Shown here: positions 26,034 through 39,731 of the stretch, one piece after another
Position numbering within the stretch: position 1 is the stretch's first letter
Layout of the letters: each line of letters starts with the position of its first letter
Source of the DNA: Apostichopus japonicus
Taxonomy: Eukaryota; Echinodermata; Holothuroidea; Aspidochirotida; Stichopodidae
NCBI RefSeq assembly: GCF_037975245.1
Contig: NC_092579.1
Span: 23,853,166 to 23,917,165, forward strand
Reading direction: 5' to 3'
DNA length: 64,000 nucleotides
Translations under genes and position numbers: made by a program
Notes under the pieces: generated by a model
Told to the model about the DNA's origin: nothing
What the model saw: only the letters and a program-made list of their open reading frames with translations
The model's database searches: none

Positions 26034-26679
26034 ATATAGGCAGATTTCAAGGAGAGGGAGGGACAAAGGTGGAAATATTCTAAATTGATTAAAAGAAGAC
26101 TTTAGAAATTTGCACCACTTTAGAAGAATCACTGTTTATCATTAGAAAATAAATGACAAATCTATACAGACCAAGTTTGCATCAAATTACACTTTTGCAT
26201 TGTTCAAATATATTATTTTTGTCTTCAGGTTAACATTCCTAAATTGGAGGAAACTTTACAGTTGTGGATTATAATATCTTTGGCTTCAGTTCATCCTACT
26301 TACAGAAGAATTATGGATGATAAGGAATGTTTTTTTTTTCCTTCTTCTCTTTCCATTTTGCTTCAAAACCAACACAGTAATAATTTATTGTGTTGCTGAA
26401 TGCAGCTATTTTTGTGAGGAGACAGGTAAGTCCATGGCTGAAGTAAATTTAGCACATTCTATTCCTGACCTGATATATTGTTAGGCAAACATTAATAGTC
26501 TGCTGTAATTGTACGAAATATATATATCTATCATATATAACAATGATGATGATCATTTGATGGTTCTACCACTTCTCTCTCAATGCATCCTTACATATCA
26601 AAACTAAAAGAGAACAATGAATAAAACACACCATAATCCATTTATCCTTCATCATACATCTCATATATTATTACTTCTA

Positions 26680-26695
26680 AGAGAGAGAGAGAGAG
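26680..26695. repeat. (GA)n microsatellite
   Basis: Seven to eight GA units in intron. Confidence 0.9.
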
Positions 26696-29600
26696 TGGTG
26701 TACTACTGTTCAAAATAGAGTTTACAATTTTCAAAATCCAAAGAAGATTCCCTTTTGGTCTGAGTTTGGAGAGATTTACAATCCCGGTGAAAGACTGTTA
26801 CAGGGTTCGGCACTATGTGAGGTCAAAGGTTACACGTTACGAGCTATCAAAAGTCACGAGAAGGGCCATAAAAATGGTGTTTCTTTGTTTAGGAATGTTT
26901 AAATTGTTGACCTTTTGTTCAACCCACGGGAGGTATATCTTTTAATATCTTGCAATTCAAATAGCCCTGTCCACTGTTATATAAACCATATCTGGCCTGT
27001 TCCAGCTCAACAGAAGAGCTAAATTGAAAAGGAATCATCATCATCAACAACCAGGGATCTATTATAAAAGTTAAAACTGCCATAGTTCCCAAAAGAAATG
27101 TTAGTTTTGGAAAGTTTGGTGGAGAAGCTTTAGGAATTCTAGACAAATGTATTACTTGCACATCTATTGTTATACTTAAGGATGGCTAAACTCTCTCTTA
27201 AACAATCACATTGTCATCACAACTGAAATGTGAGTGGAATTTAAGGACCCCTTCCCTCCCCTACCCAACCCTACCCGAACACCCGCCCCCAACCAACCTC
27301 CATCTTCAACCCCCCTACCCCTTCAAAAAATTAAAAGCTCTTTTAGCAATAGCTCTGATTCAACAGCAAGTCTATTGACAAGCAACCTCTGTTAAACTTG
27401 AATCCCTTCAGACAATACAATTACTAGTAGCAGTGTCACTGCATTTTACTTAACCTTCAATTATTTTACCACCACCAACATTTTTTTTTTTTAAAGCATA
27501 TCATGTAAATCAAATACATATGACATTTAACCGGTAATATTTCAAACAGAACTGCTCAGAGGGACCGATGTAATCTTGCTGATCAAAAGAAAATTCAGAG
27601 AATTCATAAATATGTCACAAATTTCTGTTTACAAGGAGATGTTAACTGAGCCTTTATGTGGATGCAATGATGTCAGATGTATATATATATATTTGGTTGC
27701 ACTTACTGTAAGCAGAGAACCACACCAGCATATATATATATATAGATTAGTATGCTGGTAACTATGGCAACCATTATTACATTAAGCAATGGTATACATT
27801 TTATACAGTAACCGCAGAGATTTTCCAGGGAGTAGTGTAATCAGGCATCACATAGCATACATATAGGTACAAAGTGGCAAATTTGCCACACAGGTGCAAA
27901 AATATATAGCAGTGTTTGCAAACACACACACCCCCACCCCTTCCCTACCTCCAGTTAGTATTGGATTGGAAGTTTTGCACAATTGTTGGAAAGTAAGGTA
28001 GCTGGCAGTAAATTCAAGCTTTTTAACAGCTGTCCCAGTTTCAGCACTTAAAACAATAAATATTTTTTCTCTACTACTAACAATTCAACAAAGGTGAATT
28101 ATGGACCATAATAATAGTAATACTTCAGGCAATCTTTCTTTGAATTAGTTGACATGTTCCACCCCCTGCCCCCCCCCCACCCCTGATTCCCTTTCTGGCA
28201 AATGATAATGTGTACACCTCAAATCTGACACACCTCCATCACCCTCATTGTGAAGTTGCTTCATCAACTCTTCATAGACTGACTGTCATTTGCATTAGAC
28301 AGAGAAAGCACAGAGACCGATATGGACCTCTGATCTCACACGAAGTCAATCACAGCTGGTCCACAGCTAGGGCTACCTTACCATTCTACGACTGCAATTA
28401 TCTGTGGTAGCTCTAGGCTGTTCACTGCACTTTCTGATGTAAAACTAGTAGCAAATAAACTCTGTAGGCCACCTGGTCACTAAAGCATGACTCACCTCTT
28501 CTAGGAAGGTCTCAGGTCGCCATGGCAACTCTTTAACTTCAGCCAATTTCAATTTCCCAGACAGTCATACCTCTGCAAGAATTTTGACATTGCCCATAGA
28601 CTTAAAGGGATACTAATATTCTGTTAATCTAACAGCAAATCTTTTGCAACCTCTTTTCTTACTTCACAGTTGCCCCAAATGTAACTGCCCTCCACCTATA
28701 GTTCTCCATAAGGTCATCATGCCAGTAATGGGAAACTGACATCACCTAACTAGATCTATGCACAGTGCTGAAGCTAATAACAAATATCAAATTTACTTTT
28801 CCTATCAGATGAATTTTTAGTATCATTCTTCAATCGACCATCGACTATTCAGGAAATGTCTCCAAACATCTTTCTTCTTTCATTCTTGTAACAATCTGAG
28901 AGAGACTTTCAGGACGGAGAGAGGGATGGGGGAAGGGAAAACTTCAACGTAATTTATCAAATATATTCTAAACTTAATCGTAATGCTGCCAGCCTGGTGT
29001 CTGAGATACAACGGTACCATATAGCTGTGGACACTGTATAACAGGAGTGTTGTCAATGTGAAGGGACAGGTAAGGTATGGAGTAGCGTACATAGGCCAAA
29101 CTACTGACAATCCTTTTGTACTCTGTGAGGAGTCTTCTATTTCTCCTCGAACTAGTTACTGGTTTAATCAGTTTACTTGGTTGCTGCAATATATTCCATA
29201 ATATTCTCCAACGTCTATCCGGGTTGGACAGTCAGGTCCTACTTTTCGGTTGTCCGAACAGTCAATTTGGATTTCCCCCCAAAAATGTAGCAAAACAGCA
29301 ACGAATGACCAATATGTACACTGTGGGAGAAATGTTTAGGTTTGGTAAATAGAACACCAGCTTTAGGCCAGACAAACTCCCTTTCTGGGTGGATCTTATG
29401 CCTACCACTATTTTTGCTTTATTTCACGATCTTCAAAGTGCTGGAGGGTGATACCAATTTATCATTTACCTCTATTTGGTCATCTCCGGACAATATGAAA
29501 AAACCATTAAAAAATTTGCCTGGCACGGCTTTGCAGTTGTCATTCTATGACGATTCTCTTTATCCTGACAAAAATGTTCCCATGAAACATATCTTGAAAG

Positions 29601-30539
29601 ACTACATTTACCCACACATCTAAGACAAGTATGACAAACGCAGGCAGCTGGAAAGCCCGAGGTAAGTTTACAGAGATTACGATTACAGACCAGAATGTGT
29701 CAAAATTCCTTGTAAGACAGAAAAAACAGCTCAAAATTAGCTTTACAGTTTCCTGACTATCTGAACTCCATTAATGGCGATGGCCTTTAACGTGTGTGAG
29801 AGACCAGGATGCTGGAAGGATCTAATATCAGATTGAATTCTGTCTGAGACAATCTGGAACACTAGTAGAGAAACCACCTGTGGTCTTGATTGCTGATTCA
29901 ACAGGTGCCTGTTTCTGGTGTATCTAATAATATAGAAATGATATCATCTAAACTCATGCGGTATCGGTATCGCAAAGACTGTCAATAAATGTAGCCACTT
30001 TCCAACCTTTCAATTTTCAATGCTACTGGATACCAAAATCACATAACAATTTATAAGAAAATTCTCGAGATCGAGTCAATTTTTATCATTTCTGAAAATG
30101 TGTGGAAAACTCTGCACTAACCGATACAATTAATGTTTGAAAGAGATCGGGGCAGTTGCAAAGTAGTGTGTACTAGTTTCACAAAATAAAGTATTTATTT
30201 TGAGCCCTTTATTCGGCATGATCAAACAATCAACAGGTTCAAAAACTGTCTTTTTATCAAGTTACTCTTTCAATGAACAAACCAGACCTTTTCCGTGAGG
30301 CTGAAAGTCATGCATGCAAAAATAACTGAAGAGACATCTCCCAATGTTTTTTTCCCGTTTTCTTGATGGGTTAGGACAGATGATTTTCGAATTGCTAAAC
30401 ACCATTCAACTTCCAAGAGATTTCCCTCAGGCTCGAGTGTGTGTTTGAAGATTAATAACGGTAGTCAAATAAGAGAAGTTTTCCATCATCGGTTACAACA
30501 TGAACAACAAGAGACATGTTTTCTTTGATGCGTACATAC

Positions 30540-30648
30540 CCCTGAGTAATGTTTTGATGTCCGCAGCGGCTCTGTTTGTTGTGAACTTGTTGACGATATC
30601 CAAGGCTGTCTGGCCTCGCGAATCTTTCTTCAGTACGTCGATCCCACT
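30540..30648 (-). CDS. caskin: Caskin exon: C-terminal ankyrin cap and linker to SH3
   Basis: A 109-nt exon, acceptor AAATCTTCAG, donor GTATGT. It starts in phase 0 with SGIDVLKKDSRGQTALDIV, then NKFTTNRAAADIKTLLR, and leaves one base (g) that joins 'at' of the next exon to give Asp. GQTALDIV is a degenerate final ankyrin half-repeat. The following basic, helical KFTT-x-RAA-x-DIK-x-LLR segment is the conserved Caskin bridge between the ankyrin block and the SH3 domain; I know of no other ankyrin family with it. The open frame of a different phase that overlaps this exon is spurious. Confidence 0.95.
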
Positions 30649-30760
30649 CTGAAGATTTAAATGGAGAGAACTTTAAATAATAAATCAGAAAAGGAATAAA
30701 AGTATGTGTCAAGGTTTTCTGAAATAAAAATTCATCCATATTTTTCATTTGTTTTTAAAT

Positions 30761-30798
30761 AATTTATTTTATTTTTTATTTTATTTTATTTTATTATT
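30761..30798. repeat. (TTTTA)n-type low-complexity run
   Basis: Repeating TTTTA/TTTAT units about 110 bp upstream (transcript sense) of the ankyrin-cap exon acceptor. Confidence 0.85.
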
Positions 30799-30890
30799 TG
30801 TTTTAAAAATATTAAAAAAGAGATGAATTGTCTGTTACCCTATTGCCATGTGACTAAACACACGCCAAGCGATTTAACAGCAACTTGTTG

Positions 30891-31300
30891 CTGTATGTTG
30901 CTCTTAGTATTGTTCTTGGTTTCACATTCCTGTTTTTACAGTGTTTAGAACTGTTAACAGCTTCACATTGCTGTTTAGTGTTGTTACTACCTTATATATC
31001 AGACTGTTTTACCCTGTACATCTAGTGCGGTCTCTGGTGTCATGTTTCTGTTAGTGTTCTTACATGATTCAATTTTCTGTTAGTTTTTTGTAACTGTTTC
31101 ATATCTTAGTACCTGATGTTACTGTTTAATATCTCTGTTAGTGTTACTGGTTTCATATTACTGTCATTGTTGTGTTGTTATTGGCATCATGATACTGTTT
31201 GTGTTGTTACCATTTTCCTGTTTCTGCTAGTTTCTTAACTGGTTTCACATTGCTGCGAGCCTGCGACCTTTGTTACTGATTTCCTATTGCTGTTAATTGC
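30891..31300. repeat. Degenerate ~30-bp tandem array
   Basis: Many diverged copies of a unit like GTTACTGGTTTCACATTGCTGTTAGT, for example around 30917, 30961, 31140 and 31235. Spacing is irregular and copies are highly mutated, so this is an old array. No coding potential seen. Confidence 0.7.
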
Positions 31301-34300
31301 TTGTGAAAATAAATACAAAACAAAATTAAATAATAGGAGGTATGTGAAACTTTGAAGAGTCTTATATGAAACCCTTTCAGTAACAATAAACAATTTCTGA
31401 AAAAAACAGTACAGAAAGAGACACTTCACCAGTTATCCCCACCCCCACACCAATACCCCACACCCCACCCACAACCTATTCTGAACATCCATATAAAACT
31501 TTTTTCACAGAGGGAAAGTATTTTCAACAAACAGAAAGTGTAACTTGAGATGTTTGCAGCGTCACACGCACTGCCTTTGAGATGAGCTCACACAAATGCT
31601 GTAATCAGATCACAGTGGGAAACACTGTTGAGGAATTTAAATTCACCAAAATATCCTTCCTCTTAACAAGCATAAAAATAGAACATTTCCAGAATCAATA
31701 ACAGAGGTCACACAAACTGCAGATATTTCAAAAAACAGGTCAAAGATATCCTTAAAATACACAATTACTAGAATAGAAAGAATACATATAGCTATTTTTG
31801 AGGATATGATGAGATCCATGGTGAGGTCATTTTGACTGTACCTGCTTTGTTGTTTGTTACTAAGAGCAAACAGGTTATGTCTTTTAATCTTACATCATTA
31901 ATCATGGGTATTAATTTCTGTAGAAGACCAAATTCCAAAATTTGTACTTTTTGCAACCTAAACATGGCAGATTCCTAAAAATCAGGCTTGAGTATAACAG
32001 TTTTGGGGCAGAATGGTAAGCAACTGGGATGAAAATTGGACGGTAAAGTTTAACACATATATATAAATAATATACAAGTCACGTATATGACCTGAAAAAA
32101 TCATAGACTGATGTCAAATACTCCTTGGTTATCTCCAGCAGGGATTTCAAAGACACGGGAGTCCCGAGGCCCTGAAGAACAATACTCCCCGTGAGAAAAG
32201 AGAAAAAATTAATGAAATGCCTAGGAATCCTGACAGAACATTTTACCACATGAGTGTGTATGTAGATAGACATGGAGCCATTTTAAACAAATTCTTAGGT
32301 CACAATTCAAAATCCAAAAATCCTTAGTCTCAGCTCTGTGAAATGAACTTGAACCAGCACTTTATGCTTCCTTCACCCATCAAGGATTCTCGTTTCCTTA
32401 TTGATAATATTCCCTCGACCTTGTTCTCAAGAAGCATCTGGGAATAGCTAAAGTACTAGGTAAGACGAATCTCGCGAACTGCAAGTGCTTAAAGTCATGC
32501 ATACAATAAATCAAAAAACAAGATTTCTACTTAGTTTATAACATTTAACCCCAGGGTTTTAAATACCATCTCCTGAAAAACTGCATCTTTTCCAGGTGGA
32601 ATTCTTCCAACTTGTTCTGAATTCATCGCGGACCTAACAATTCCAATACTCTGGATGTATTTTTAGCTCTCTGAGAAGATACAGGGCACCTTTGCAAGGT
32701 CTCACATGTAAACAACAGAAATATAAAAGCGTGCATTTCCTTCCAAATTAATCTACCGAAAGGAAATTTCTCTTTCCTTCTCGGTGAAAGGATTCTCCGA
32801 CTTTGCTACTAAATTATGTCTAAAGTTACCTATTTTACCAAGGCCTTCACAGACTGATGAAAAGTGGTTTTCGTTTTATAAAATATTTCATTTTCTGTTT
32901 ACATTGAAGCAGGAATCTAGAACCTCTGCGTTAGAATATTCATACTAAACAATGACCAAGGAAATTGAAACAGAATTCATAGCAATCTTTGAGGCAAACC
33001 CTAACTTGGGGTGGAATGTTCAGTTGACAGACAAGCCTTAGAAAATATATGAAATGCACATTACTGATCTTTCTGAAGGACTCTTGAAATACCTCCAAAT
33101 ATTTAAAAGTAACCCTTTCAGTTCCATGGACAATGCCAGGTGCTTATCATTTTGAGGTCATGCATACAATCTCTAAATGAGGCACACCAAAAACAAGAAA
33201 ATATTTGGAGAAGTATACTTAAAACAAACTTTATGTGTTTCATACCGCGGTAAAGAAGAATAAATAATGCTAGAAAACAATTATTTCCTGGGAGAAATGT
33301 TACCTCAAAGGAGACAACTTTATTTACTGAGATTCCTTGCCCATTTGCAAGATGAAGACTTATTCCTTGTAATGTAACTTTGGGATCATGAACAGGTTCT
33401 AACTGTTCAGACCACTGTAACTTGAAGCACAGTTGAAAACTTTGACCTCTGTTGACCTTAAGCCACATAAAGCAACAGGGTTCTTGGACACAAAAAGGGA
33501 TCTACATACCATGTACACTGTTCACCTAGGCTATGCGATTTATCTTAGTAACAATATTTCCCCTTGTGATCTCTATTGGCTGAAAATAACAAAACACCTG
33601 CCATTTTCAATCTGTCTTTTTGCCAAAAATATTTCCACTTCTCATGCATCTTATATGTTGGTCAATTTGCTCATATTTCAGAAACTTCAACCACTGAATT
33701 GTTTAACTATTGGAATCTATGATTCTCGGTAACTTTCGTGCTAGGAACTCACTCTTTGCAGCAAATGATCCCACCAAATAAAAAAAGGTTCACATCGACT
33801 TGTGATTTTATGCGCCCATAACTTGGTAATACAACAAGCTCGGTGCATAAAGTATTCAAATTCAGACTGAGGAAAACATCAAACAGTTTCAAATTACCTG
33901 TGATTTAATGTTAAATACTCAGCTGTATTGTCTGTCAAATGTTTTTTCTTTTTGTTTTTTTTAAGCAACTTTGCCCAACACTTCATGAAAGTCAAATCAG
34001 ATGACAAAGAAATGTTGAAATATTGACAAATTTTACCTCCTTCACTGTAGCATTTTATTATTATCCAAAGCTGGGAGTCTTATGACATTAACTAACAGTG
34101 ATGCTTACTTTCTTTTGACCTGTCTTATGACTTCATTAGCTGAAAAATAGAATCTTAATTAGCTCTAAACATTCTTTCCTCTTGTCCTTTTTCATGGAAT
34201 ATATTATTGATTTGACATTCACAGTAGAATAAGAACACTAAAGCTTATATACTACGTGTAACCAGAGACATGGTTAAAGGACGTAAAAAGAATAAAAAGA

Positions 34301-35239
34301 GAAGCCCAAGAGAGTATTAGGATTCAGTGAAACCTGCTTGTGACATTTTGGTGAGGACTAATCTCAGACTTATATATGTCATTTGACCTTTTCCATTTCC
34401 CACTAACCATACCGATATTTTAAAGCAATGATTGTGTTTAACAATTCTACTAATCCACCCACTTAAAGCCTACGCATAAAATGCATTGTAAGTCGAGAGC
34501 ATTATTGCTTGCTACACAATCCACTGTTTACTACTTGTAGCAGGACTTTCCTTTTCAATACAAATGTCAAATACTTAACCATGGCATACATATAACACTG
34601 TTAAGGAAGATGTACCTACCTTTACCATAGCTTATTTTCCTTTGCATATATGAGCAAGGGAGGGGTGATGGGGGGGGGGTAACTGTGGCCAAGAAGCATA
34701 TATGTTATTAACTGTTACCAACAGATTGTACCCTTAACTTCATAGTGTTTATGATGGACAAGTTACTCTTTAAGTGTAGCTGTTGTCAAATGAATACAGT
34801 GTTGTTAGTACATGAATTTATGAACATCTATTTAAATTGTGTAAACTTGTTCCTCGTTCTCTCCCTAAACACTAATAACATGTTTCCATGCTACCTGCAA
34901 TTTACCCCCAAGTCATGACAACCCCTTGGTATTCCCTACAATACAGCTGTAACTCACAAACCATGAATTCAGTAGGCAGGCCACATGAACAAGTGCAACA
35001 AACCAGAAGAGCTACTTATTAAATTTCAAACCGCTGCACACCTTTACTGTTACTGATTATTGTTTGGTGTAACTGTTCACAGTCAAAATACTTAATGATG
35101 ATGATATCATAATTGTTAGCACTGCATATTAGAGTTTTTTTCCTGCCAAAGCCCTGTATATAATAAAGTGAGGGCTCCATAGTGGTGGCAGTAGACCACA
35201 ACAGCTAAGTTTAAGCTCCAAACCAGCTACATTACTTAC

Positions 35240-35348
35240 ATTGATGAGGAGGCTAACAACTTCAGATTTCCCAGCAAGAGCTGCTTCATGGAGAGCAGTG
35301 CCATTGGTTGTTTCCATGTCAATATCGATACCATGATCCAAAAGAACA
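35240..35348 (-). CDS. caskin: Caskin exon: end of ankyrin repeat 5 and repeat 6
   Basis: A 109-nt exon, acceptor TATTCTACAG, donor GTAAGT. One base completes the Ser codon, then 36 residues run [10 protein letters not shown] through [13 protein letters not shown] to VVSLLIN, ending in phase 0. GTALHEAAL-x-GK is the Caskin repeat 6 signature. Joined to its neighbours the protein reads [13 protein letters not shown] and SLLIN-SGIDV without gaps, which confirms both junctions. The exon is the same length (109 nt) as the next one, though their phases differ. Confidence 0.96.
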
Positions 35349-38129
35349 CTGTAGAATATAAACAAATATATAATCATAAACAAAGAAAAGAGTTTTTACC
35401 AGCGCTCTTAATCTCAAATGTGCACTGCCAAGAACGCTGGTTTCGAGCTTGCCCCATCCCAGTGATAAAACATCCTCTTCTCATGAATTCTTCAGAACCA
35501 CAGTGGACAACATAACAGAGGGCAGCCTTTCACTTTACCTTTTTTGGAAACTGAGTTATACTCAGCCTTAAGAATCACACTAAGAAACCTACACATAAAT
35601 TTGCCAAAAGGATAATATTTCGGAGAGTACAGTCCCAGACACTACAAAATATCTCTTTCACCTCATAATATACATAACGTAATAGGCCCTGTCACTGGGA
35701 ACTGGAAATCAAACCCTGATTACTGCTGCCTAAGGAAACTTTCTTAGAACAGCTCCACAAATCAAAGTATCAACATTTATGGGATCAAAAGATCCCTGTA
35801 GATGGCTGGATTCAACCAAAAGTGGAACATATAATGAAAATTCTGGACTAGATTTGGTGGATTTTACTAATTCAGTGTGACAAATTGATTAAAAAAATTG
35901 ATAGCAAAATTTCTAACTAAACTTCTACAATGTCTAAATTATTTAAGTATTTAACCAGAATGTTGAAACAATTTCTTTGAGTTCCCTCAATCTGTTCCAT
36001 AGGGATAAGAATCTTCAAAACTACTACCACCTTCATATGGTTCACTTTAACCATTCCTACTATGTGGTACTGATATTCCATTATTGAGCAAGATCATCAT
36101 GCTTTGGGGGGGGGGGGGGAGGAACAGCCCCTATATATGGATATCTACAGGGCAATGATCCCTTGTAGTTGATGGACGAGACTACCGTATGCTGCTACAA
36201 ACCGACACAATTCTTCTTTTATCTCTTTACAATCTTTTACAATTGTTCCAAATTGTTATGTTGTTGCCTTTCCATTTTTTACTTTGTATGGATTTACCTT
36301 CACCATTTCTCGGTAAGCTTACGTGCATGTTTTGGCCGCCATTTGCTATTTCTATTTTCCACTGATAATTATCCTTTTCTTTTTCCATGCACACTTTAGA
36401 TCTATTTATCAGTGCGAGCATGTATTCATTTAACCTCCTAGGGGTACAATGAAATTGAATCTATCTGTCTATCATATACAATTTCAAATAGTAAGAAACA
36501 AAGCCAGATCATCGCCTTCCATTATTCCATAATTAAATATGAATGTAAGAGACTGACTTCGGTCAGCTTGCAGCTTTGATAAGCCAATGAGGCTTCTTCG
36601 CGAGTTCCTGCTTGCAGGAATCTAAAATACATACATACATACATTATGACGATGATTCAGACCATAGAAATACATTGAAAGTTTGTGATTTTAGTGTCCT
36701 TTTTCTTCTGATGTTTTATGCCTAATTATCACGGTTTGTAGTCTTCCTTCCCACAGATACAAAATTTCATTATATTGTAGCAATTTCAAACCTGGTATGG
36801 TTGAGGCAGTATCTTTTGTATTTCTAAACTGAACACCGCCCTAAATAAATCTTCACCCACTGATTGTATTTTTCAAGTTATAGTTTTTAATCTCACAGAT
36901 TGTCATGTCAACTTTTCATGCCACAAGTTTGATAAGTAAAACTGCTGCACATCAATCAAACACACAAGAGTTCATTTTTCTAACGAATTTCTTCACGGTC
37001 TCGTTTTAACTTTTTCTTAAACACCAAACACTCGTTCACAGTCTTATTCATGACCATTTACAGCTGATTCGCCCAATCGTGTGTGAATTTTCACACTTTC
37101 CAGACATTTACTTTTCCTTTTCAGTCGCTCGACAGAGTATTGATTTAGATCCGAGTTCAAACTGACTTAGAAACCTACTTTGAATGACAATGTCAACCTA
37201 CCATGAATTAATAATGTTTATGTTCTTACTAAATGGGTCATTTTCTCACCAAATTCAGGCCTTTGAATTTTTACTTTCACTGATTTTGACCCAAATAAAG
37301 CCTGGCATAATAAAAAAGACTGAGGTTACAGATTTTCATAAAACTTGCATACTTTTGTCTAGTTTTCGTATTATACCCTAAGGTAAAGATAACAAGTTAT
37401 CTATTGTAAGAGATTTGAATAAACACAACTGTGTTCTTATCCAACATTTCAAGGTCAAAAACATTTTGGTTTCAGTTATAATTTTGGCTAGGTGAATATT
37501 AAAGTTACTTATATAGACCAAAGTTACAGTACAAAAAAAAAATAGTCCCATCTGTTGACAAATTTACTGAACCAGTATGTAATTCAAATGGTCACATTAT
37601 CCTAAAACAACTTGATATTTAATGGTTAATATTGGACAGCACAGGTTTCTCCTTAGAGATCTAAACTTGCCACATTGTCAGCTAACCATCTCACTGCTCA
37701 TATTACCTGGAAACAGTTAATAACAGTTTCAACAATATAAACTTCATTGTGAGGAACACCTTATGCATCTCAAGTCTGTACCCACTGATTAGGTTTTAAT
37801 ATAAATAATATCCATTGCTAAACACATAATGTACCATTTCCACTACATTCTTACTTCTGCTGCTTGACAGACCTTAGACTATCTCATGACACTTCTCCTA
37901 TCCTCCATCTCCTGCAGTCCAGAATCCATCTTGTTTATCATCTACACTTACCAGATTGCCCAGGTCTTGCCAGATTAAAATGCATACCAGTGAAGACAGG
38001 TACACAAGGTGGTGCAGTTAATCTAGCCTAACACACTATACCTAGTCTGAGAAACTAAACCTAGCCTTAACTAAATCTATCCTGATGAACTGAACCTACC
38101 AAACTAACCTATCATGAGAATGTACATAC
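35349..38129 (-). other. Intron, about 2.8 kb
   Basis: Donor GTATGT, acceptor TATTCTACAG, phase 2. Contains a minus-strand copy of the dispersed repeat also present near 1.7 kb (36530-36628) and a G homopolymer near 36106. No coding segment seen. Confidence 0.85.
36530..36628 (-). repeat. Dispersed repeat, copy 2 (pair with 1722-1835)
   Basis: Minus-strand copy of the repeat described at 1722-1835. Shared blocks include TTGGCTTATCAAAGC and AAGCTGACCGAAGTCAG. It is followed on the plus strand by a short (ATAC)n run. Family unknown. Confidence 0.75.
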
Positions 38130-38350
38130 CTTGCTACATCACTGTGCCCGTTCTTGGCCGCCAAATGAAGAGGGGTATGCTGTTTAGATAATTTCCCAGA
38201 TTGTACATCAAGATGGATCAAACTCTGAAAAGTTGAAAGGAGAAGTTCAACCACTCTCAGACGACCAAATTCGGCAGCGACGTCAAGAGGACTCTTGCCA
38301 TCCTTCTGCTCAATGAACGGATCAGCTTTGTACTGTAGGAGAGCCTCAAC
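38130..38350 (-). CDS. caskin: Caskin exon: end of ankyrin repeat 3, repeat 4 and start of repeat 5
   Basis: The largest recognised exon, 221 nt, with acceptor ACTACTACAG and donor GTATGT. It starts in phase 0 with VEALLQYKADP, continues with repeat 4 (DGKSPLDVAAEFGRLRVVELLLS), then an extended inter-repeat loop of about 18 residues, and then repeat 5 (HTPLHLAAKNGHSDVA). It ends with two bases (ag) that join 't' of the next exon to form Ser. The long loop between repeats 4 and 5 is a known feature of the Caskin and ANKS1 families, and its presence here supports a single contiguous exon rather than a missed intron. No frameshift or stop is present. Confidence 0.96.
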
Positions 38351-39731
38351 CTGTAGTAGTAAGCAAGAGACTCGGTCAAAGGAAATGTTGACAACTTTCA
38401 AACAAAAGCTTTAAATGTGACAGATTTTATTAACTATAACTAAAGAAATTGAGCATTTCGTATTATGAGCCTTCTACAAGTAAATACACAGAAACATAAA
38501 TCAGGGTAATGTTTGCACTAGCTGTGAATCATATAACAAAACAGTGATTTGAGGTACCATGTGAACTTGACAAAACAAAGACAGTTAATTAGTACGTCAG
38601 CTTTATTACAGAAGAGGAGATGGCAGGCTTTAAATATTGACTGATCTCATTGTACGACTAAAGCCTCGCAGATGAGAATATACGTCGCATTAAATCACTC
38701 ATCTTTTATCCACCATGACTTTTTTTATGGTAACCCTATTCACAGTAAACGCTATGCATGTTTAATGTGCAATCTCTCAAAGGCCAATATAAAACTCTTC
38801 TACACCTTCAGTGCTAAATCACTGAGCAAAATGGTCCTCATTCATCGAATATGAGAGTACTCCAATTTGCATATCACTGGTGTCCTTGATGGGAACAAAG
38901 GTAATCGATGAATTAAGACACTCGTAGTAATTGTCCTCTTCATGTTTCCCTGGAAATGTCATGATATGTAGAAGTGTCATGATTTGCAAATTCAAAGGTT
39001 TGAAAATTGTTTATTGTTTTGTTTCGGAAAACTAGGTCTAGGCTAAAGTGTCGATATATTGTTTTAAACAAGCAACAGATCTCATGATTTTAAGTATCTA
39101 TTCATGCAATCATGCATAATGTCTCTGATGTTCAAACATATTTGATGGTAAGAGAAATACTGTTGTACACCCTGCACCCATCTACTTTAATATTGACTAT
39201 ACACTATAGCCATTGTAGCTTTCCCAGATAAGTGTCATACTTCAAGTAAACATATATACATAGTACTTGGATACTTCACAGTCAACTACTGTTCGGCTAG
39301 ATTACAGTCCCCTCTTATCTCTCTCAATAGGGTCTTAAGATTAAATCGTTATTTTATCCTAGCAACAAGTTAAGAACTGACAAAGGTATCTGACATTGTA
39401 AGAGGCAGTTTGACACCAAATTTCTTAACAATCACCTTGATAAGATCTGCAAACAGATCTACGGGTGTTCCACTATCTGACTGACTCTGATGCTAATCCT
39501 ACCCCTGAAGACTGGATTGAAATCTTGATAAGTCATGACTGTACAACTGTATAAACTTAAGCTTAACTGCCATCCAGTTTTAACATGGGGGAACACACAC
39601 ATGAGTTAATACTTCATTTTGTTTCCTGACACATTTTTATCATAATCTTATTTCCAATATATTCGTCTTGACATGCTTTTGGTCCTGTTATCATCTACAA
39701 ACAATATATATCCATATATGACAATACATAC
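38351..39731 (-). other. Intron, about 1.4 kb
   Basis: Donor GTATGT, acceptor CTTACTACTACAG, phase 0. I see nothing recognisable in it beyond AT-rich intronic sequence. Confidence 0.85.

Larger units (their letters stand above)
22309..30539 (-). other. Intron, about 8.2 kb, between ankyrin cap and SH3 exons
   Basis: Begins at donor GTATGT and ends at acceptor TTTCCTGTAG on the minus strand; phase 1. It contains a tRNA-derived SINE at 23.43-23.79 kb on the plus strand, a long C/T tract at 24.13-24.31 kb, short TG and GA microsatellites near 26.0 and 26.7 kb, and C-rich sequence near 27.25-27.32 kb. I saw no coding segment on either strand. Confidence 0.85.
30649..35239 (-). other. Intron, about 4.6 kb
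   Basis: Donor GTAAGT, acceptor AAATCTTCAG, phase 0. It holds a (TTTTA)n-type run and a degenerate tandem array at 30.89-31.30 kb. An exon-like segment at 32092-32171 was considered and rejected. Otherwise nothing recognisable. Confidence 0.85.

Noticed and set aside
32092-32171. Exon-like segment (minus) with CAG acceptor and CAG|GTCATA donor, reading GLGTPVSLKSLLEITKEYL
   Set aside because: At 80 nt it would shift the frame between two exons that already join perfectly, the polypyrimidine tract and donor are weak, and Caskins have no residues at this point.
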